DNA of 15,578 nt, taken from NCBI GenBank assembly GCA_900542245.1, contig UQMQ01000050.1:1-15578 (forward strand), in the 5' to 3' direction. Within the stretch, counting starts at the first letter, position 1. Each line of letters starts with the position of its first letter. This document shows, piece by piece, positions 6,795-14,593 of the stretch. A program made the position numbers and the translations under genes. This DNA comes from an uncultured Eubacteriales bacterium (GTDB taxonomy: Bacteria > Bacillota > Clostridia > Peptostreptococcales > Anaerovoracaceae). The notes beneath the pieces are model-generated. The model did no database searches and was not told the origin of the DNA. It saw nothing but the letters and a program-made list of their open reading frames with translations.

Positions 6795-7796
6795 TTATTT
6801 CATGAAGTCCAGCAAGGACGGGGACAAAATGCTTGTTCCCACCTTCAGCGCTGCATTGTACACATACTGCGCGTAGGAGTAATCCGTAATCGCTTTCGCG
6901 GCCTCCACACCCATGGCATCCTTGTATTGGATCTCGATATTCTCTTTTTCGTTTTCGAGCTTGGTGGTGGTCGCCGTCAAAAGCTGACCCTTGGCGCCGA
7001 TCTTGGTAAACTGATCCTGCAGATCGTCCGACTTATCGGAGAGCCGCGTCCAGTACTTCTCGAACTCTCCCGCATTGAAGGTATCCGCTTCCAGGGTATC
7101 TGCCATCTTGCCGATCAGCGCGATGATATTATTGCTGATCCCATCTTCTTCTCCATAGCCGACGGCTGCAATCCCCGGCAGTGCCGTATCGAATGCGCTG
7201 GACGAGGATACCACGCCGTTCGCATCAAAGCTCATGCCGAAGCCGAGGTCGATATAGGTGTGATCATTGGCTAGGTTTTTAAGCCTATTTGCATTTTTCG
7301 GGTCACCTTTCGTAACATCCACCCCGCGATACAGCACCGTACCGTCATCCTTGAGCTCAAACGGCGGGTTCTTGCCGTCGGAGCCTGCCATAACATAGGC
7401 ATCGCCGTATTTGGTGTTTAATGTGTGGATCATGCTCTTTTGCAGCTCGCGCAAGGTCGAGGCGTAGGCTTTGCGACCGGCCTCACCGGAGGTATCGGTC
7501 AGCGCCGACGGTGCATAATCCTCCCGTACTTTCACCGAAATCGTATTGAGCTGATTCAGTACGTCCTCCTGGCTGTCGAGCCAGGTCTGTGCGTTCTTGG
7601 CTGCATTGAGATAATCGGTGTTTCTGGCATATCTCTGCTCGAGAATCGCGCCCTTTGCAGCGGAGGCAGGATCTTCATAGGCAGCGCTGAATCTGCGTCC
7701 GGTCTCTACCTGTTTGCGCACGCGCTCCTGATCTACCATGGTATTATTTAAATTGCTTCTGTAATTTCGCATGATCATGCTGGTCGTAATACGCAT
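6795..7796 (-). CDS. flgL: FlgL hook-associated protein 3 (hook-filament junction)
   Basis: FlgL joins the hook/FlgK ring to the flagellin filament outside the cell after type III export. The 333 residues fit the family length. The N-terminal helix starts MRITTSMIMRNYRSNLNN and continues with GRRFSAAYEDPASAAKG (33-49), the flagellin-like D0/D1 signature. The C-terminal helix ends with AITDYSYAQYVYNAALKV and a short hydrophobic tail, like flagellin's. The middle (about 130-250) is the variable surface domain. GGAAGGAGA provides a strong Shine-Dalgarno and the gene follows flgK by 21 bases, so the two are co-transcribed. FlgN is its expected export chaperone. Confidence 0.96.
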   Translation of the reverse strand: MRITTSMIMRNYRSNLNNTMVDQERVRKQVETGRRFSAAYEDPASAAKGAILEQRYARNTDYLNAAKNAQTWLDSQEDVLNQLNTISVKVREDYAPSALTDTSGEAGRKAYASTLRELQKSMIHTLNTKYGDAYVMAGSDGKNPPFELKDDGTVLYRGVDVTKGDPKNANRLKNLANDHTYIDLGFGMSFDANGVVSSSSAFDTALPGIAAVGYGEEDGISNNIIALIGKMADTLEADTFNAGEFEKYWTRLSDKSDDLQDQFTKIGAKGQLLTATTTKLENEKENIEIQYKDAMGVEAAKAITDYSYAQYVYNAALKVGTSILSPSLLDFMK

Positions 7797-7817
7797 AATA
7801 TCATTCTCCTTCCTGCT

Positions 7818-9437
7818 TTATCTTCCGACGACGCCGGTATTGGTAATCAGGCGTTCGAGCAGCTCGTCCATCGTCGTCATCAGACGAGAAGCCGCATTGT
7901 ATGACTGGGAAAAGCGCATCAGATCCATCACTTCTTCGTCCATGTTGACACCGGATACGGACTCTCTGGAGTCCGCAACCTGATCGGCTACGGTCTGATG
8001 ATTCTTGAGAAGAGAAGTCGTCGACTGTCTCTCCAGCGCCTGCGTGTTCTGAATATTGTTGTAGCACTCAAAGAAAGTGCCCTTGAAAATCTGTTTTTCA
8101 ATAGGGTCTCCTTTGGCATCCGTTGCACCCGTTCCGTCCGCCTTTTTCGGCTGTGTCTTAAAGGTAATCATATCACTGGACAGTGCATTGATCATTTTCA
8201 GTACGTTTTCGTAGTCGGTACTGCCCGCGTCCTGTTTCTTGCTGAGCGTGATCTTGGTCTCACCGTTGATCCATTGATCCGACAATTTGATATTGGTTGC
8301 GGTAAAGCCCTCTGTCTTGCCGTCTGTCGTAGTAAAGAGCGGCTTGTTGATAGAGCCGTCTTTAGCATCAGAGTTCAGTTTATTCATCATCATCGCAAAC
8401 TCGTTGACGAACATATTGAAGGTCTGCTCATAATAGCCGATGCCCTTCGTGTCGCTGGCAGGATGGTCGAAGGCCTCGGACTTGTTGAGCATGTCGAGAT
8501 TGCCCTTCAGGATACCATTGCTGAGTGAGTTGGTGATGTCCGTTACATTCCCGGTTGTAGCCGGCGGTGTCGGTGCATCCTCAACCTGTAACGTTCCTTG
8601 TTTGGTCGCATCATCAAAGGAAAACTTGAATTTGCCTCTTTGGTCGTCATTAATCAAAGTAATCTTCGTATTCTTTGCATCGTTAAGCTTCAGCTTGACT
8701 TCCAGCGTATCGACCTTGATGCCGCCGCCCATTTCCTTGGTATGATAGCTCACCTCGATCGGCATGTATTTTGCCAGTTCATCGAGCATCTGGTTTCTCT
8801 GGTCCTGCAGCTCGAGTGCCGGATTACCTAAAATCTGACTGTTTCGGATAGAAATATTCAGATTTTTGATTTCTTCCAGATAGGTTTCCAGCTGCGGCAT
8901 GACGGACTGATTCATCTTATTGATCAGCTCAGTCCGCACATTCGCGATGGCAGAGCCGTTTTGATGCAGACTGTCGAGGAGTACCTCGCACGCGGAACGC
9001 ACCAGGGCATCCGCGCTGCCGCTGCCCGCGTTCTCCGGCGTAGCAAGGTTTGTCAGCTGCGATACGATGGCGCTCAGTCTGGTACGGATCGCCTCGCTGT
9101 CCGATTCGTCGAAGATATTGCCGATGCTCGCAAGGATATCGTCCTTCGCCTTAACGGTACCGACCTTTGGTACTTCGCCTCTGTACTGAATATCCAGAAA
9201 TGGGTCTCTGATCTGGCTGACGCCGCGCATCATGACACCCTGCCCTACCTTGGCATCGAAAGCCGAACTGCCGATGCTGTTGCCGACCGGATTCAGGCTG
9301 AGCAGATCCAGTCTCTGTCTGGTATATCCGGTGGTATTGATATTGGAAAGGTTCTGTCCCGTCACATCCAGCCCTCGCTGGCTTGCCATCATCGCAAGCT
9401 GTGCGGTATTGAATCCTGCAAATGTCGATCTAATCAT
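7818..9437 (-). CDS. flgK: FlgK hook-associated protein 1
   Basis: FlgK forms the first junction ring on the completed hook. The 539 residues are close to the usual 500-550. The N-terminus has the rod/hook signature QNLSNINTTGYTRQ (28-41). The C-terminus has GVNMDEEVMDLMRFSQSYNA followed by ASRLMTTMDELLERLI, typical of the D0 coiled-coil partner. Central residues (about 170-420) are the variable exposed region with no recognisable insertion domain. AGGAGG precedes the ATG. It follows flgN by 24 bases and precedes flgL by 21, the standard order. Secretion is by the flagellar export gate, so no Sec signal is expected or seen. Confidence 0.97.
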   Translation of the reverse strand: MIRSTFAGFNTAQLAMMASQRGLDVTGQNLSNINTTGYTRQRLDLLSLNPVGNSIGSSAFDAKVGQGVMMRGVSQIRDPFLDIQYRGEVPKVGTVKAKDDILASIGNIFDESDSEAIRTRLSAIVSQLTNLATPENAGSGSADALVRSACEVLLDSLHQNGSAIANVRTELINKMNQSVMPQLETYLEEIKNLNISIRNSQILGNPALELQDQRNQMLDELAKYMPIEVSYHTKEMGGGIKVDTLEVKLKLNDAKNTKITLINDDQRGKFKFSFDDATKQGTLQVEDAPTPPATTGNVTDITNSLSNGILKGNLDMLNKSEAFDHPASDTKGIGYYEQTFNMFVNEFAMMMNKLNSDAKDGSINKPLFTTTDGKTEGFTATNIKLSDQWINGETKITLSKKQDAGSTDYENVLKMINALSSDMITFKTQPKKADGTGATDAKGDPIEKQIFKGTFFECYNNIQNTQALERQSTTSLLKNHQTVADQVADSRESVSGVNMDEEVMDLMRFSQSYNAASRLMTTMDELLERLITNTGVVGR

Positions 9438-9461
9438 GTGTTATCCTCCTGCCCCGTTTCC

Positions 9462-9911
9462 TTATGCTTTGCTGTCTGTCAGACGACCCTCCGGCGCTGT
9501 TTCGGCGCTGCCGTCCTTGTGGTAGCCCTGTCCCTGCTGTTCCAGCTTGCGGTTGACTACATAGAGATTGGTTCTGATGATCTGCTGCACACTCTTGCTG
9601 ATATCCTCCAGCGTCAGCAGTGCTCTGCTCAATTGATCGTAAAGCGGCTGCAGTTCCTTTCGCTGCGCCTCATCGCACTGCTCCAAAAGCGCCCGAAACG
9701 TCAGACCCTCCTTGCCGTTTTGCGTCATCCATCTTGCGCGCTCCTGCTCCAGCCCTTTCATCCGCATGATCAGGGTCTGTTCCTTCGTCATGCAGTCCTC
9801 CAGTGCCGTCAGATTCTCGGCGGCGGCGATCTCCAGCTTGGTCTGCTCCAGCTCCGCAAACTGCTGCGTCACTTCGATCGTTTGTCTGATGATGTCCTTT
9901 AATTTATCCAC
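9462..9911 (-). CDS. flgN: FlgN-type export chaperone
   Basis: FlgN keeps FlgK and FlgL unfolded and brings them to the export apparatus. The 149 residues are nearly all helical. A heptad-rich first half (IIRQTIEVTQQFAELEQTK), an EQTLIMRMKGLEQERA helix and the later LLTLEDISKSVQQIIRTNLYVVNRKLE helix fit the FlgN three-helix pattern. The start codon is GTG at 9911, supported by AGGAAGG eight bases upstream. It lies between flgM and flgK, as in B. subtilis (yvyG). Sequence identity in this family is low, so position is part of the evidence. Confidence 0.9.
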   Translation of the reverse strand: MDKLKDIIRQTIEVTQQFAELEQTKLEIAAAENLTALEDCMTKEQTLIMRMKGLEQERARWMTQNGKEGLTFRALLEQCDEAQRKELQPLYDQLSRALLTLEDISKSVQQIIRTNLYVVNRKLEQQGQGYHKDGSAETAPEGRLTDSKA

Positions 9912-9965
9912 TATAATTACCTTCCTGTTGTCCCATCCTGCAAAACGCAGATACTGCCCGCAGGC

Positions 9966-10265
9966 TTAGCCGATCATCATGATCTTCGCTGCAATTTTCT
10001 CTGCATCCGGACGATAGGTGCCATCCGCGACCTGCTGTTTGATCGCCTCCAGCTTCTCTTCCGATCTGCTCATGCGCACTTCGTTGATCAGCTTGCCGGT
10101 GCAGCGGCTGATGATTGCCTTCTCCTGCATATTTTCACTGCCGGCGCCAATCGTAATACGGTCCTGCGGAAAGCCCGGTTCGCTTGTTTTTTTGATCGTC
10201 TCTGTCTTTGTCCGGTAGCTGCTGCTCTCGAACTGCGGAATGGACTTCGCGGTATATATCTTCAT
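9966..10265 (-). CDS. flgM: FlgM anti-sigma-28 factor
   Basis: FlgM holds sigma-28 (FliA/SigD) inactive until the hook is complete, then is exported. I choose ATG at 10265 because AAGGAG lies 9-10 bases before it. The longer frame from 10313 would add 16 residues and would cut into the sigma-28-type promoter's transcription start region. The resulting 99-residue protein is the usual size. The C-terminal half has the sigma-binding signature LEAIKQQVADGTYRPDAEKIAAKI (72-95). The N-terminal half is polar and likely disordered, as in known FlgM. The gene is apparently transcribed from a sigma-28-type promoter, forming the classic negative feedback loop. Confidence 0.93.
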   Translation of the reverse strand: MKIYTAKSIPQFESSSYRTKTETIKKTSEPGFPQDRITIGAGSENMQEKAIISRCTGKLINEVRMSRSEEKLEAIKQQVADGTYRPDAEKIAAKIMMIG

Positions 10266-10292
10266 AAGAACACTCTCCTTTTCCCTTTCGAT

Positions 10293-10306
10293 AGAGATAT
10301 TTCTCT
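10293..10306 (-). promoter_or_regulatory. Small palindrome at the 5' end of the flgM leader
   Basis: AGAGATATTTCTCT folds as AGAGA/TCTCT around a 4-base loop. It begins a few bases after the expected start of the sigma-28 transcript. It could act as a 5' RNA stem that stabilises the message. The stem is short, so this is tentative. Confidence 0.35.
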
Positions 10307-10315
10307 CATACATAA

Positions 10316-10342
10316 ATATCGCCCGAATTGCGTAAATGTTAA
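10316..10342 (-). promoter_or_regulatory. Sigma-28 (SigD/FliA-type) promoter of flgM operon
   Basis: The minus strand reads TTAA-N15-GGCGATAT. The B. subtilis SigD consensus is TAAA-N15-GCCGATAT, so 7 of 8 bases of the -10 and 3 of 4 of the -35 match with exact spacing. The -10 ends 50 bases before the flgM ATG. The same architecture is found upstream of fliD. It should drive flgM-flgN-flgK-flgL-DUF6470-fliW-csrA-ftsA-like. Confidence 0.75.
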
Positions 10343-10378
10343 GGGAGAAAGCATAATTTCTTGCGTCCGGACACAGAT

Positions 10379-11152
10379 TTATTGCTGATTTTTTTCGCTC
10401 AGGCGCAGTGCGCGCTGCCGCCGGACTTCTCTCTCCATAAAAATGTCCGATTTGCGAACATCGTAAATCATGTGTTCCTCGTCTGCGGTGATCACGCCTG
10501 CCACCATCGTCACCACCCGCTGCTTCATGATCGTGATCAGCTGTCTGTCATGGCAGGCTGCCACGATGGTAACGCCCAGCCGATTGATGTCCCGCAGCAG
10601 GCACATCAGATCCCATGCCTCATCCGCGTCCAGATAAGAGGTCGGCTCATCCAGAATCAGAATACCCGGATTGTTCACCAGACAGCGCGCGAGCATGGCG
10701 CGCATCTTCTCGCCGCCGGAGAGCTCCCGCGGAAATTTATCTTTTTGCGCCAGTACGCCGGTAATGCTCAAGGCTTTTTCCGCTTTGGCACGCACGCCCT
10801 TTTGGAACGGGTCGACAGCCATCATCGCAAATTCTACATTTTCGAGCACAGTTCTGTCTTCGAGCAGATCAATATCTGCCTGCAAAATCCCCATCCTGCG
10901 TCTGAAATACGGCAGAGTCTCCTCTGTCAAGGTGTCGGTAAAGACACCGTTCACCCATACGCTGCCGGAGGTCGGCAAAAGCTGTGCGCTGATCAGCTTC
11001 AAAAGTGTCGATTTGCCGGAGCCGTTTCTGCCCGTCAAAAACACAAATTCTCCTTTGCAGATCTCCAGAGAAACCGCCTCCAGTGCAAAAGAGTCTTTGC
11101 CGTAAAGCACAGTGACCGCGCTGCATGCGATCTGTTTTTCTTTCTTTTCCAT
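10379..11152 (-). CDS. FtsE-like ABC transporter ATPase, no FtsX seen
   Basis: This 257-residue ATP-binding subunit has Walker A GRNGSGKST (41-49), Q91 in the Q-loop, signature LSGGE (144-148), Walker B ILILDE (164-169), D-loop SYLD and the switch His at 201. The context around the motifs (ALEAVSLEICKGEFVFLTG; YFRRRMGILQADIDLLEDRTVLENV) is closest in style to FtsE, the ATPase that with FtsX controls septal cell-wall hydrolysis. The extra C-terminus (about 225-257) is Arg/Lys-rich. ATG at 11152 is chosen because further upstream the frame lacks any ABC features and would cross a terminator and run into the preceding gene. The Shine-Dalgarno is weak. No membrane partner is in the window. It could be another MacB/LolD-type ATPase. 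Confidence 0.88.
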   Translation of the reverse strand: MEKKEKQIACSAVTVLYGKDSFALEAVSLEICKGEFVFLTGRNGSGKSTLLKLISAQLLPTSGSVWVNGVFTDTLTEETLPYFRRRMGILQADIDLLEDRTVLENVEFAMMAVDPFQKGVRAKAEKALSITGVLAQKDKFPRELSGGEKMRAMLARCLVNNPGILILDEPTSYLDADEAWDLMCLLRDINRLGVTIVAACHDRQLITIMKQRVVTMVAGVITADEEHMIYDVRKSDIFMEREVRRQRALRLSEKNQQ

Positions 11153-11167
11153 TCTTGCTAACCTGTC

Positions 11168-11215
11168 AAAAAAAGCCGACCCGACAGCTGCATGTTTGCT
11201 GCTGGTCGCGTCGGC
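11168..11215 (-). terminator. Strong terminator or attenuator just before the FtsE-like gene
   Basis: On the minus strand GCCGAC-G-CGAC (complement of 11205-11215) pairs with GTCG-G-GTCGGC (complement of 11175-11185), ten base pairs with one central mismatch. Seven T follow (complement of 11168-11174). Only 15 bases separate the T-run from the FtsE-like ATG, so the hairpin ends the fliD-fliS-fliT transcript or tunes read-through into the ATPase gene. Confidence 0.85.
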
Positions 11216-11244
11216 ATCCTGTCGATTCGGTATTCGTCTATTCG

Positions 11245-11679
11245 TTACTTTGCCTCCGGCTGCCCTTGATAAAAGGAGTCTGCGCCGGCAAGCCTCTGAT
11301 TGACATGTCTGTCGATCCGCACGGTCTTTTCCCATTCGCCGCGGATATTCCCGGCAACACGCAAAATCAGGTTCTCTTCGGTATCGTACGCTTCATCCTG
11401 CGAAACGGTCCCGCTGACAGCCTTGTTCAGCCACTGCCGCATATCCTCCGGTGTGCTTTCGATCAACAGCTGCAGGGCTTTATCCGATTGCTGCAGCCCT
11501 TCGATCTCCACCTGCCGCATCTCGATCAGCATTTGCGTACTGACGCGGTCATCCCGCTGCAGTGCGCCCTCAATCTCGGCAGTCAGGCGGCAGACCTCCG
11601 TCATGTGATTGTATTTCCTTTGGAGAGTTGTCATAATCTCCCGATATACGGGCTTGTACGCCTCCGGTATCCTTGCCAT
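11245..11679 (-). CDS. FliT-like flagellar chaperone, tentative
   Basis: This 144-residue, helix-rich protein is encoded directly after fliS, overlapping or abutting its 3' end region, where Firmicutes usually have fliT (FliD chaperone). ATG at 11679 has GAGGCG about 6 bases upstream. The longer frame to 11829 would overlap fliS heavily and encode unlikely Arg/Ser-rich sequence. Helices span about 8-30 (YREIMTTLQRKYNHMTEVCR), 45-75 (MLIEMRQVEIEGLQQSDKAL) and 110-130. There is no signal peptide or membrane segment. Position and size fit FliT or a FlgN-like chaperone, but sequence similarity alone would not prove it. Confidence 0.65.
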   Translation of the reverse strand: MARIPEAYKPVYREIMTTLQRKYNHMTEVCRLTAEIEGALQRDDRVSTQMLIEMRQVEIEGLQQSDKALQLLIESTPEDMRQWLNKAVSGTVSQDEAYDTEENLILRVAGNIRGEWEKTVRIDRHVNQRLAGADSFYQGQPEAK

Positions 11680-11701
11680 ATCTTCGCCTCGCAGTTCTGT
11701 A

Positions 11702-12067
11702 TTACTTCGCGATTTTCGACGCTTCCGCAAACGCGTCACGCAAGTCCTTGACCAATGGATGCAGCTCCTCGATAATCTGCGGATTGCGTCCTGCCGACAG
11801 TCTGCTGAGTTGATACAGGAAAAAGTCATACATCCGGTTCAGCTCGAAGCTGATCTCATAGTTGAAATTCAAGGTGTCCTTCAAATAATTGACGATCTCC
11901 ACACATCTTTGTACGGATGCGTCAAAAAGCTCGAAATCTTCCTTTTTGAGCGCCAGCTCCGCTCTCACCAGACGCTTGCTGATTTCATCATACAGCAGGA
12001 GAAGCATTTCTCCTGCTGTCATCGTCATAACGGATTGTGATTTATACTGCTCGTAGCCATGTGCCAT
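11702..12067 (-). CDS. fliS: FliS flagellin export chaperone
   Basis: FliS binds the C-terminus of flagellin, preventing polymerisation in the cytoplasm. The 121 residues show the family pattern: YEQYKSQSVMTMTAGEMLLLLYDEISKRL at 5-33, including the T-x-x-x-LLLLYD motif, then a four-helix bundle with VNYLKDTLNFNYEISFELNRMYDFFLYQL (60-87). The start is ATG at 12067 with only a weak AAGTGAG Shine-Dalgarno. Its 53-base leader after fliD contains three GGA triplets. It is co-transcribed with fliD and the FliT-like gene. Confidence 0.96.
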   Translation of the reverse strand: MAHGYEQYKSQSVMTMTAGEMLLLLYDEISKRLVRAELALKKEDFELFDASVQRCVEIVNYLKDTLNFNYEISFELNRMYDFFLYQLSRLSAGRNPQIIEELHPLVKDLRDAFAEASKIAK

Positions 12068-12120
12068 GCATTGTTCTCACTTTCTTACGGTTCCCCGTTC
12101 CTCTTACGTTTCCACCGACC

Positions 12121-14520
12121 TTAATAGGAGAACATCGAGCTTAAATAGCTGCTCTGGCTGTTCATCTGATTGATCAGCGTTTCCAGAGAGGTGAACTGGG
12201 AAATGTATCTATCCTGTTCGGTCTTCAGCTTATCATTCAGCTTGTCGATATAGGTGTCGATGCTGTCCAACTGCTTCTGAAGACTGTTTTTCAATATCGA
12301 AGTCGGTGCATGCACAGAGCCTGCCCGCTCGACCAGTACGCCCTTGGTCGCGCCGGTCGTCTTGCCGTAGCGATCCATAATCGAGCTGATTCTGGTCAGA
12401 AGCCCCGCCTGCGAAGTATCGCCGGAGTCTGTAGCCGGTCGGTTCAAGACCTCTCTGACTGCTTCCGGGTTCTTTTCGAGCGCTGCTTTGAATTTCGCTT
12501 CGTCGAATACCAGCTTGCCGTTGTCACTATAGCTGTCCGATACGGTAATCCCCATTTCCGACAGTTTGGATCTGTCCGCAGCGTTGATGACCGTTCTCAT
12601 GGAATTTGCCATCATGCGCAGATCATTGTCGGCGAACAGGAGTCCGGCCTTTGCTTTCTCTTCCCATTTCTCGATGGTCTTGTCGGACAGTTCCTCCTTC
12701 TGCTCATCGGTCAGCGGCGCGTATTTGCGATTCGGTTTCGTAGAAACCTCGGTGTTGACCAGCTTCAAAATATCGTTGAATGCCTCGATCATTTCCTTGA
12801 CGGTCTTGGTCGTGTTCTCGGTATCTACGCTTCCGGTGAATGTGACTGCCTCGGTATCACTAATTTCCGCACCGCTCTTGTCATAACCGAACGTGCCCTT
12901 GAGCGTCACATTGATGCCGTCCAGATCAAAGGAGTTGGAGCTTCTCGTAATCTCGATTTTCTGATTGGAGCCCGGATAGCTGACACTCAAAATCGCATCC
13001 TGACCCTTGGTATAGTTCGTGCCCTCTGTCGGTGTGCCAAACATCAAGGTTGCTAAATTGGATTTTCCGTCCTTCGCTGGGTCAAAGGTAATCTCGCCTG
13101 CCGCACCGTTCTCGGTGGAGGTGATGACAAACTGGTCGGAGATGGACTGATAGGAGACCTTGACGCCTGCCTTGGAGTTGTTGATTTTCTCCATAATCTC
13201 GTTGACGGTGCTGTCCTTGGTGATGCCTTCGATCTCCACGCCGTTGATGGACAGATAATAGCTGCCGTCATCCTTGCGACTGCCGCTGAAATCTGCAGTT
13301 TTAAATCCTGCCTTATCCACTGTCGTGGACAGATTGATGCGGTTGGAAGCGCCCGCTGCGATGCCGAAGACGCCGCCTTCGCCAACGAGACCCGCGCCGG
13401 AGAGAATGGAAAGCGTCGAGGAGTTGTCCAACTCTGTTTTTCCGTCTTCCGTCGGTTTCGTGGTTGTAAACGACAGCCCTCCGTTGCTGATGTCTACGCT
13501 GATCCTGTCCTTACCGAACGCCTCGTTCAGCTTGGTCTGCAAGTCTTCTTTTACTTTCTCCAAGGTCGTGCTTGCATCGTATTTATCCAATTTGATCTCG
13601 CCCTTCGTTCCGTTGTAGGAGAAGGTGAGCTTTTTCTCTGAGAGAAGGTTGTATAATTTCTCTTCCTTGGTGACCTGCGCAGCATTGGCTGCCGTCAGAC
13701 CGCCTGTCTGTGCAATATTTTTCTGTGCATCAGACAGATCGTCGAACTTCTCTCCCTCTTTCAAAAAGCCGAGATCCTTGAGAATATCGCCGGTACCGCC
13801 TGCCAGCTCCAGTCTGTTACCGTTGGCGTTATTAATCGCGGTGAATTGCATCTTTCCGTCCTTTTCTTCCGCCTTCATGACTTCGGAAAGCTTTTTCCCG
13901 CCGCTGATTTCAACGGTCTTGAGCTGCTCATTGATCATGCTGACTGCAGAGGCTACATCCTTGCCGCCGTCCGTCATCGTCACACCGTAGGTGGAATTTC
14001 CATACTTGACGTACAGCATGTCGCCTGCGATGGTGCTGATTTCCTTGTTGGTATCCAGTTTTCCATCCGCACCGAGACCCAAATTCGCAGTGGTCAGTGT
14101 CTTGGAGGAAACCTCGCCGGTGTTCATCGTCGCATTGCGCGCCAGCTGCTTCACTCTATTGATAGAAAGATTCTCTGCGGATGCAGCTGATCCGGTTGCC
14201 GATACATATTTGCTGTTCACGCCGTTGACGCTGATCTGGCTTCTGGAAAAGAGCTTCGAGGAAGTCAGATTGCTCGATGAAGAGAACGAGGTGAACTTGC
14301 TGGAAAAGTCATAGATCTTGTCGGAAATACCGCGGATCGCCTCCTGCGTCCACTGCAGCTTCTGCTGTTTCTGCTTTTGCTGTGCAATCTTGCTTCTGGT
14401 TCCGGCGGTAAATTGCTCGATGAGCGTGTCGCGATCCAGACCGCTTGCCAAACCGCCAAAGCCTCTGATACTGGAAGTCAAACTGCTTCCGGTGCTATTT
14501 ACTGAAGAAATTGATGCCAT
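12121..14520 (-). CDS. fliD: FliD flagellar filament cap, unusually long
   Basis: FliD forms the cap that guides flagellin polymerisation at the filament tip. From ATG at 14520 it has 799 residues, well above the 450-550 common in model species. The N-terminal D0 signature GFGGLASGLDRDTLIEQF is at about 20-37. The C-terminal domain includes VKEMIEAFNDILKLVN (near 575). The final coiled coil ends with QMNSQSSYLSSMF, as in other caps. The added length is in the central exposed region (about 150-550), which is Thr/Lys/Gly-rich and shows a repeating beta-strand style, e.g. two LS.NGVEI/ISVNGV-type segments. AAGAAGGG sits 12 bases before ATG 14520, but immediately against the alternative ATG at 14532, so I prefer 14520. 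Confidence 0.96.
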   Translation of the reverse strand: MASISSVNSTGSSLTSSIRGFGGLASGLDRDTLIEQFTAGTRSKIAQQKQKQQKLQWTQEAIRGISDKIYDFSSKFTSFSSSSNLTSSKLFSRSQISVNGVNSKYVSATGSAASAENLSINRVKQLARNATMNTGEVSSKTLTTANLGLGADGKLDTNKEISTIAGDMLYVKYGNSTYGVTMTDGGKDVASAVSMINEQLKTVEISGGKKLSEVMKAEEKDGKMQFTAINNANGNRLELAGGTGDILKDLGFLKEGEKFDDLSDAQKNIAQTGGLTAANAAQVTKEEKLYNLLSEKKLTFSYNGTKGEIKLDKYDASTTLEKVKEDLQTKLNEAFGKDRISVDISNGGLSFTTTKPTEDGKTELDNSSTLSILSGAGLVGEGGVFGIAAGASNRINLSTTVDKAGFKTADFSGSRKDDGSYYLSINGVEIEGITKDSTVNEIMEKINNSKAGVKVSYQSISDQFVITSTENGAAGEITFDPAKDGKSNLATLMFGTPTEGTNYTKGQDAILSVSYPGSNQKIEITRSSNSFDLDGINVTLKGTFGYDKSGAEISDTEAVTFTGSVDTENTTKTVKEMIEAFNDILKLVNTEVSTKPNRKYAPLTDEQKEELSDKTIEKWEEKAKAGLLFADNDLRMMANSMRTVINAADRSKLSEMGITVSDSYSDNGKLVFDEAKFKAALEKNPEAVREVLNRPATDSGDTSQAGLLTRISSIMDRYGKTTGATKGVLVERAGSVHAPTSILKNSLQKQLDSIDTYIDKLNDKLKTEQDRYISQFTSLETLINQMNSQSSYLSSMFSY

Positions 14521-14593
14521 TGTTGTTACCATCCCTTCTTAAAATTTTGTTTCGTAATATTTCAAAAAATATAGATTTTCTGCCTTATACAAT

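Noticed and set aside
8961..9902. 313-residue plus-strand frame opposite flgK/flgN
   Set aside because: It is the antisense shadow of two well-supported flagellar genes, with no recognisable motif.
11153..11335. 61-residue N-terminal extension of the FtsE-like frame
   Set aside because: It is Arg/Ala-rich with no ABC features, crosses the terminator hairpin and overlaps the FliT-like gene by about 90 bases. ATG 11152 opens directly into normal ABC sequence.
11680..11829. 50-residue upstream extension of the FliT-like frame
   Set aside because: It overlaps most of the 3' third of fliS in another frame and encodes Arg/Ser-rich sequence. A good Shine-Dalgarno supports ATG 11679.
12310..13056. 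248-residue plus-strand frame opposite fliD
   Set aside because: It is an antisense shadow without a plausible ribosome site or domain.
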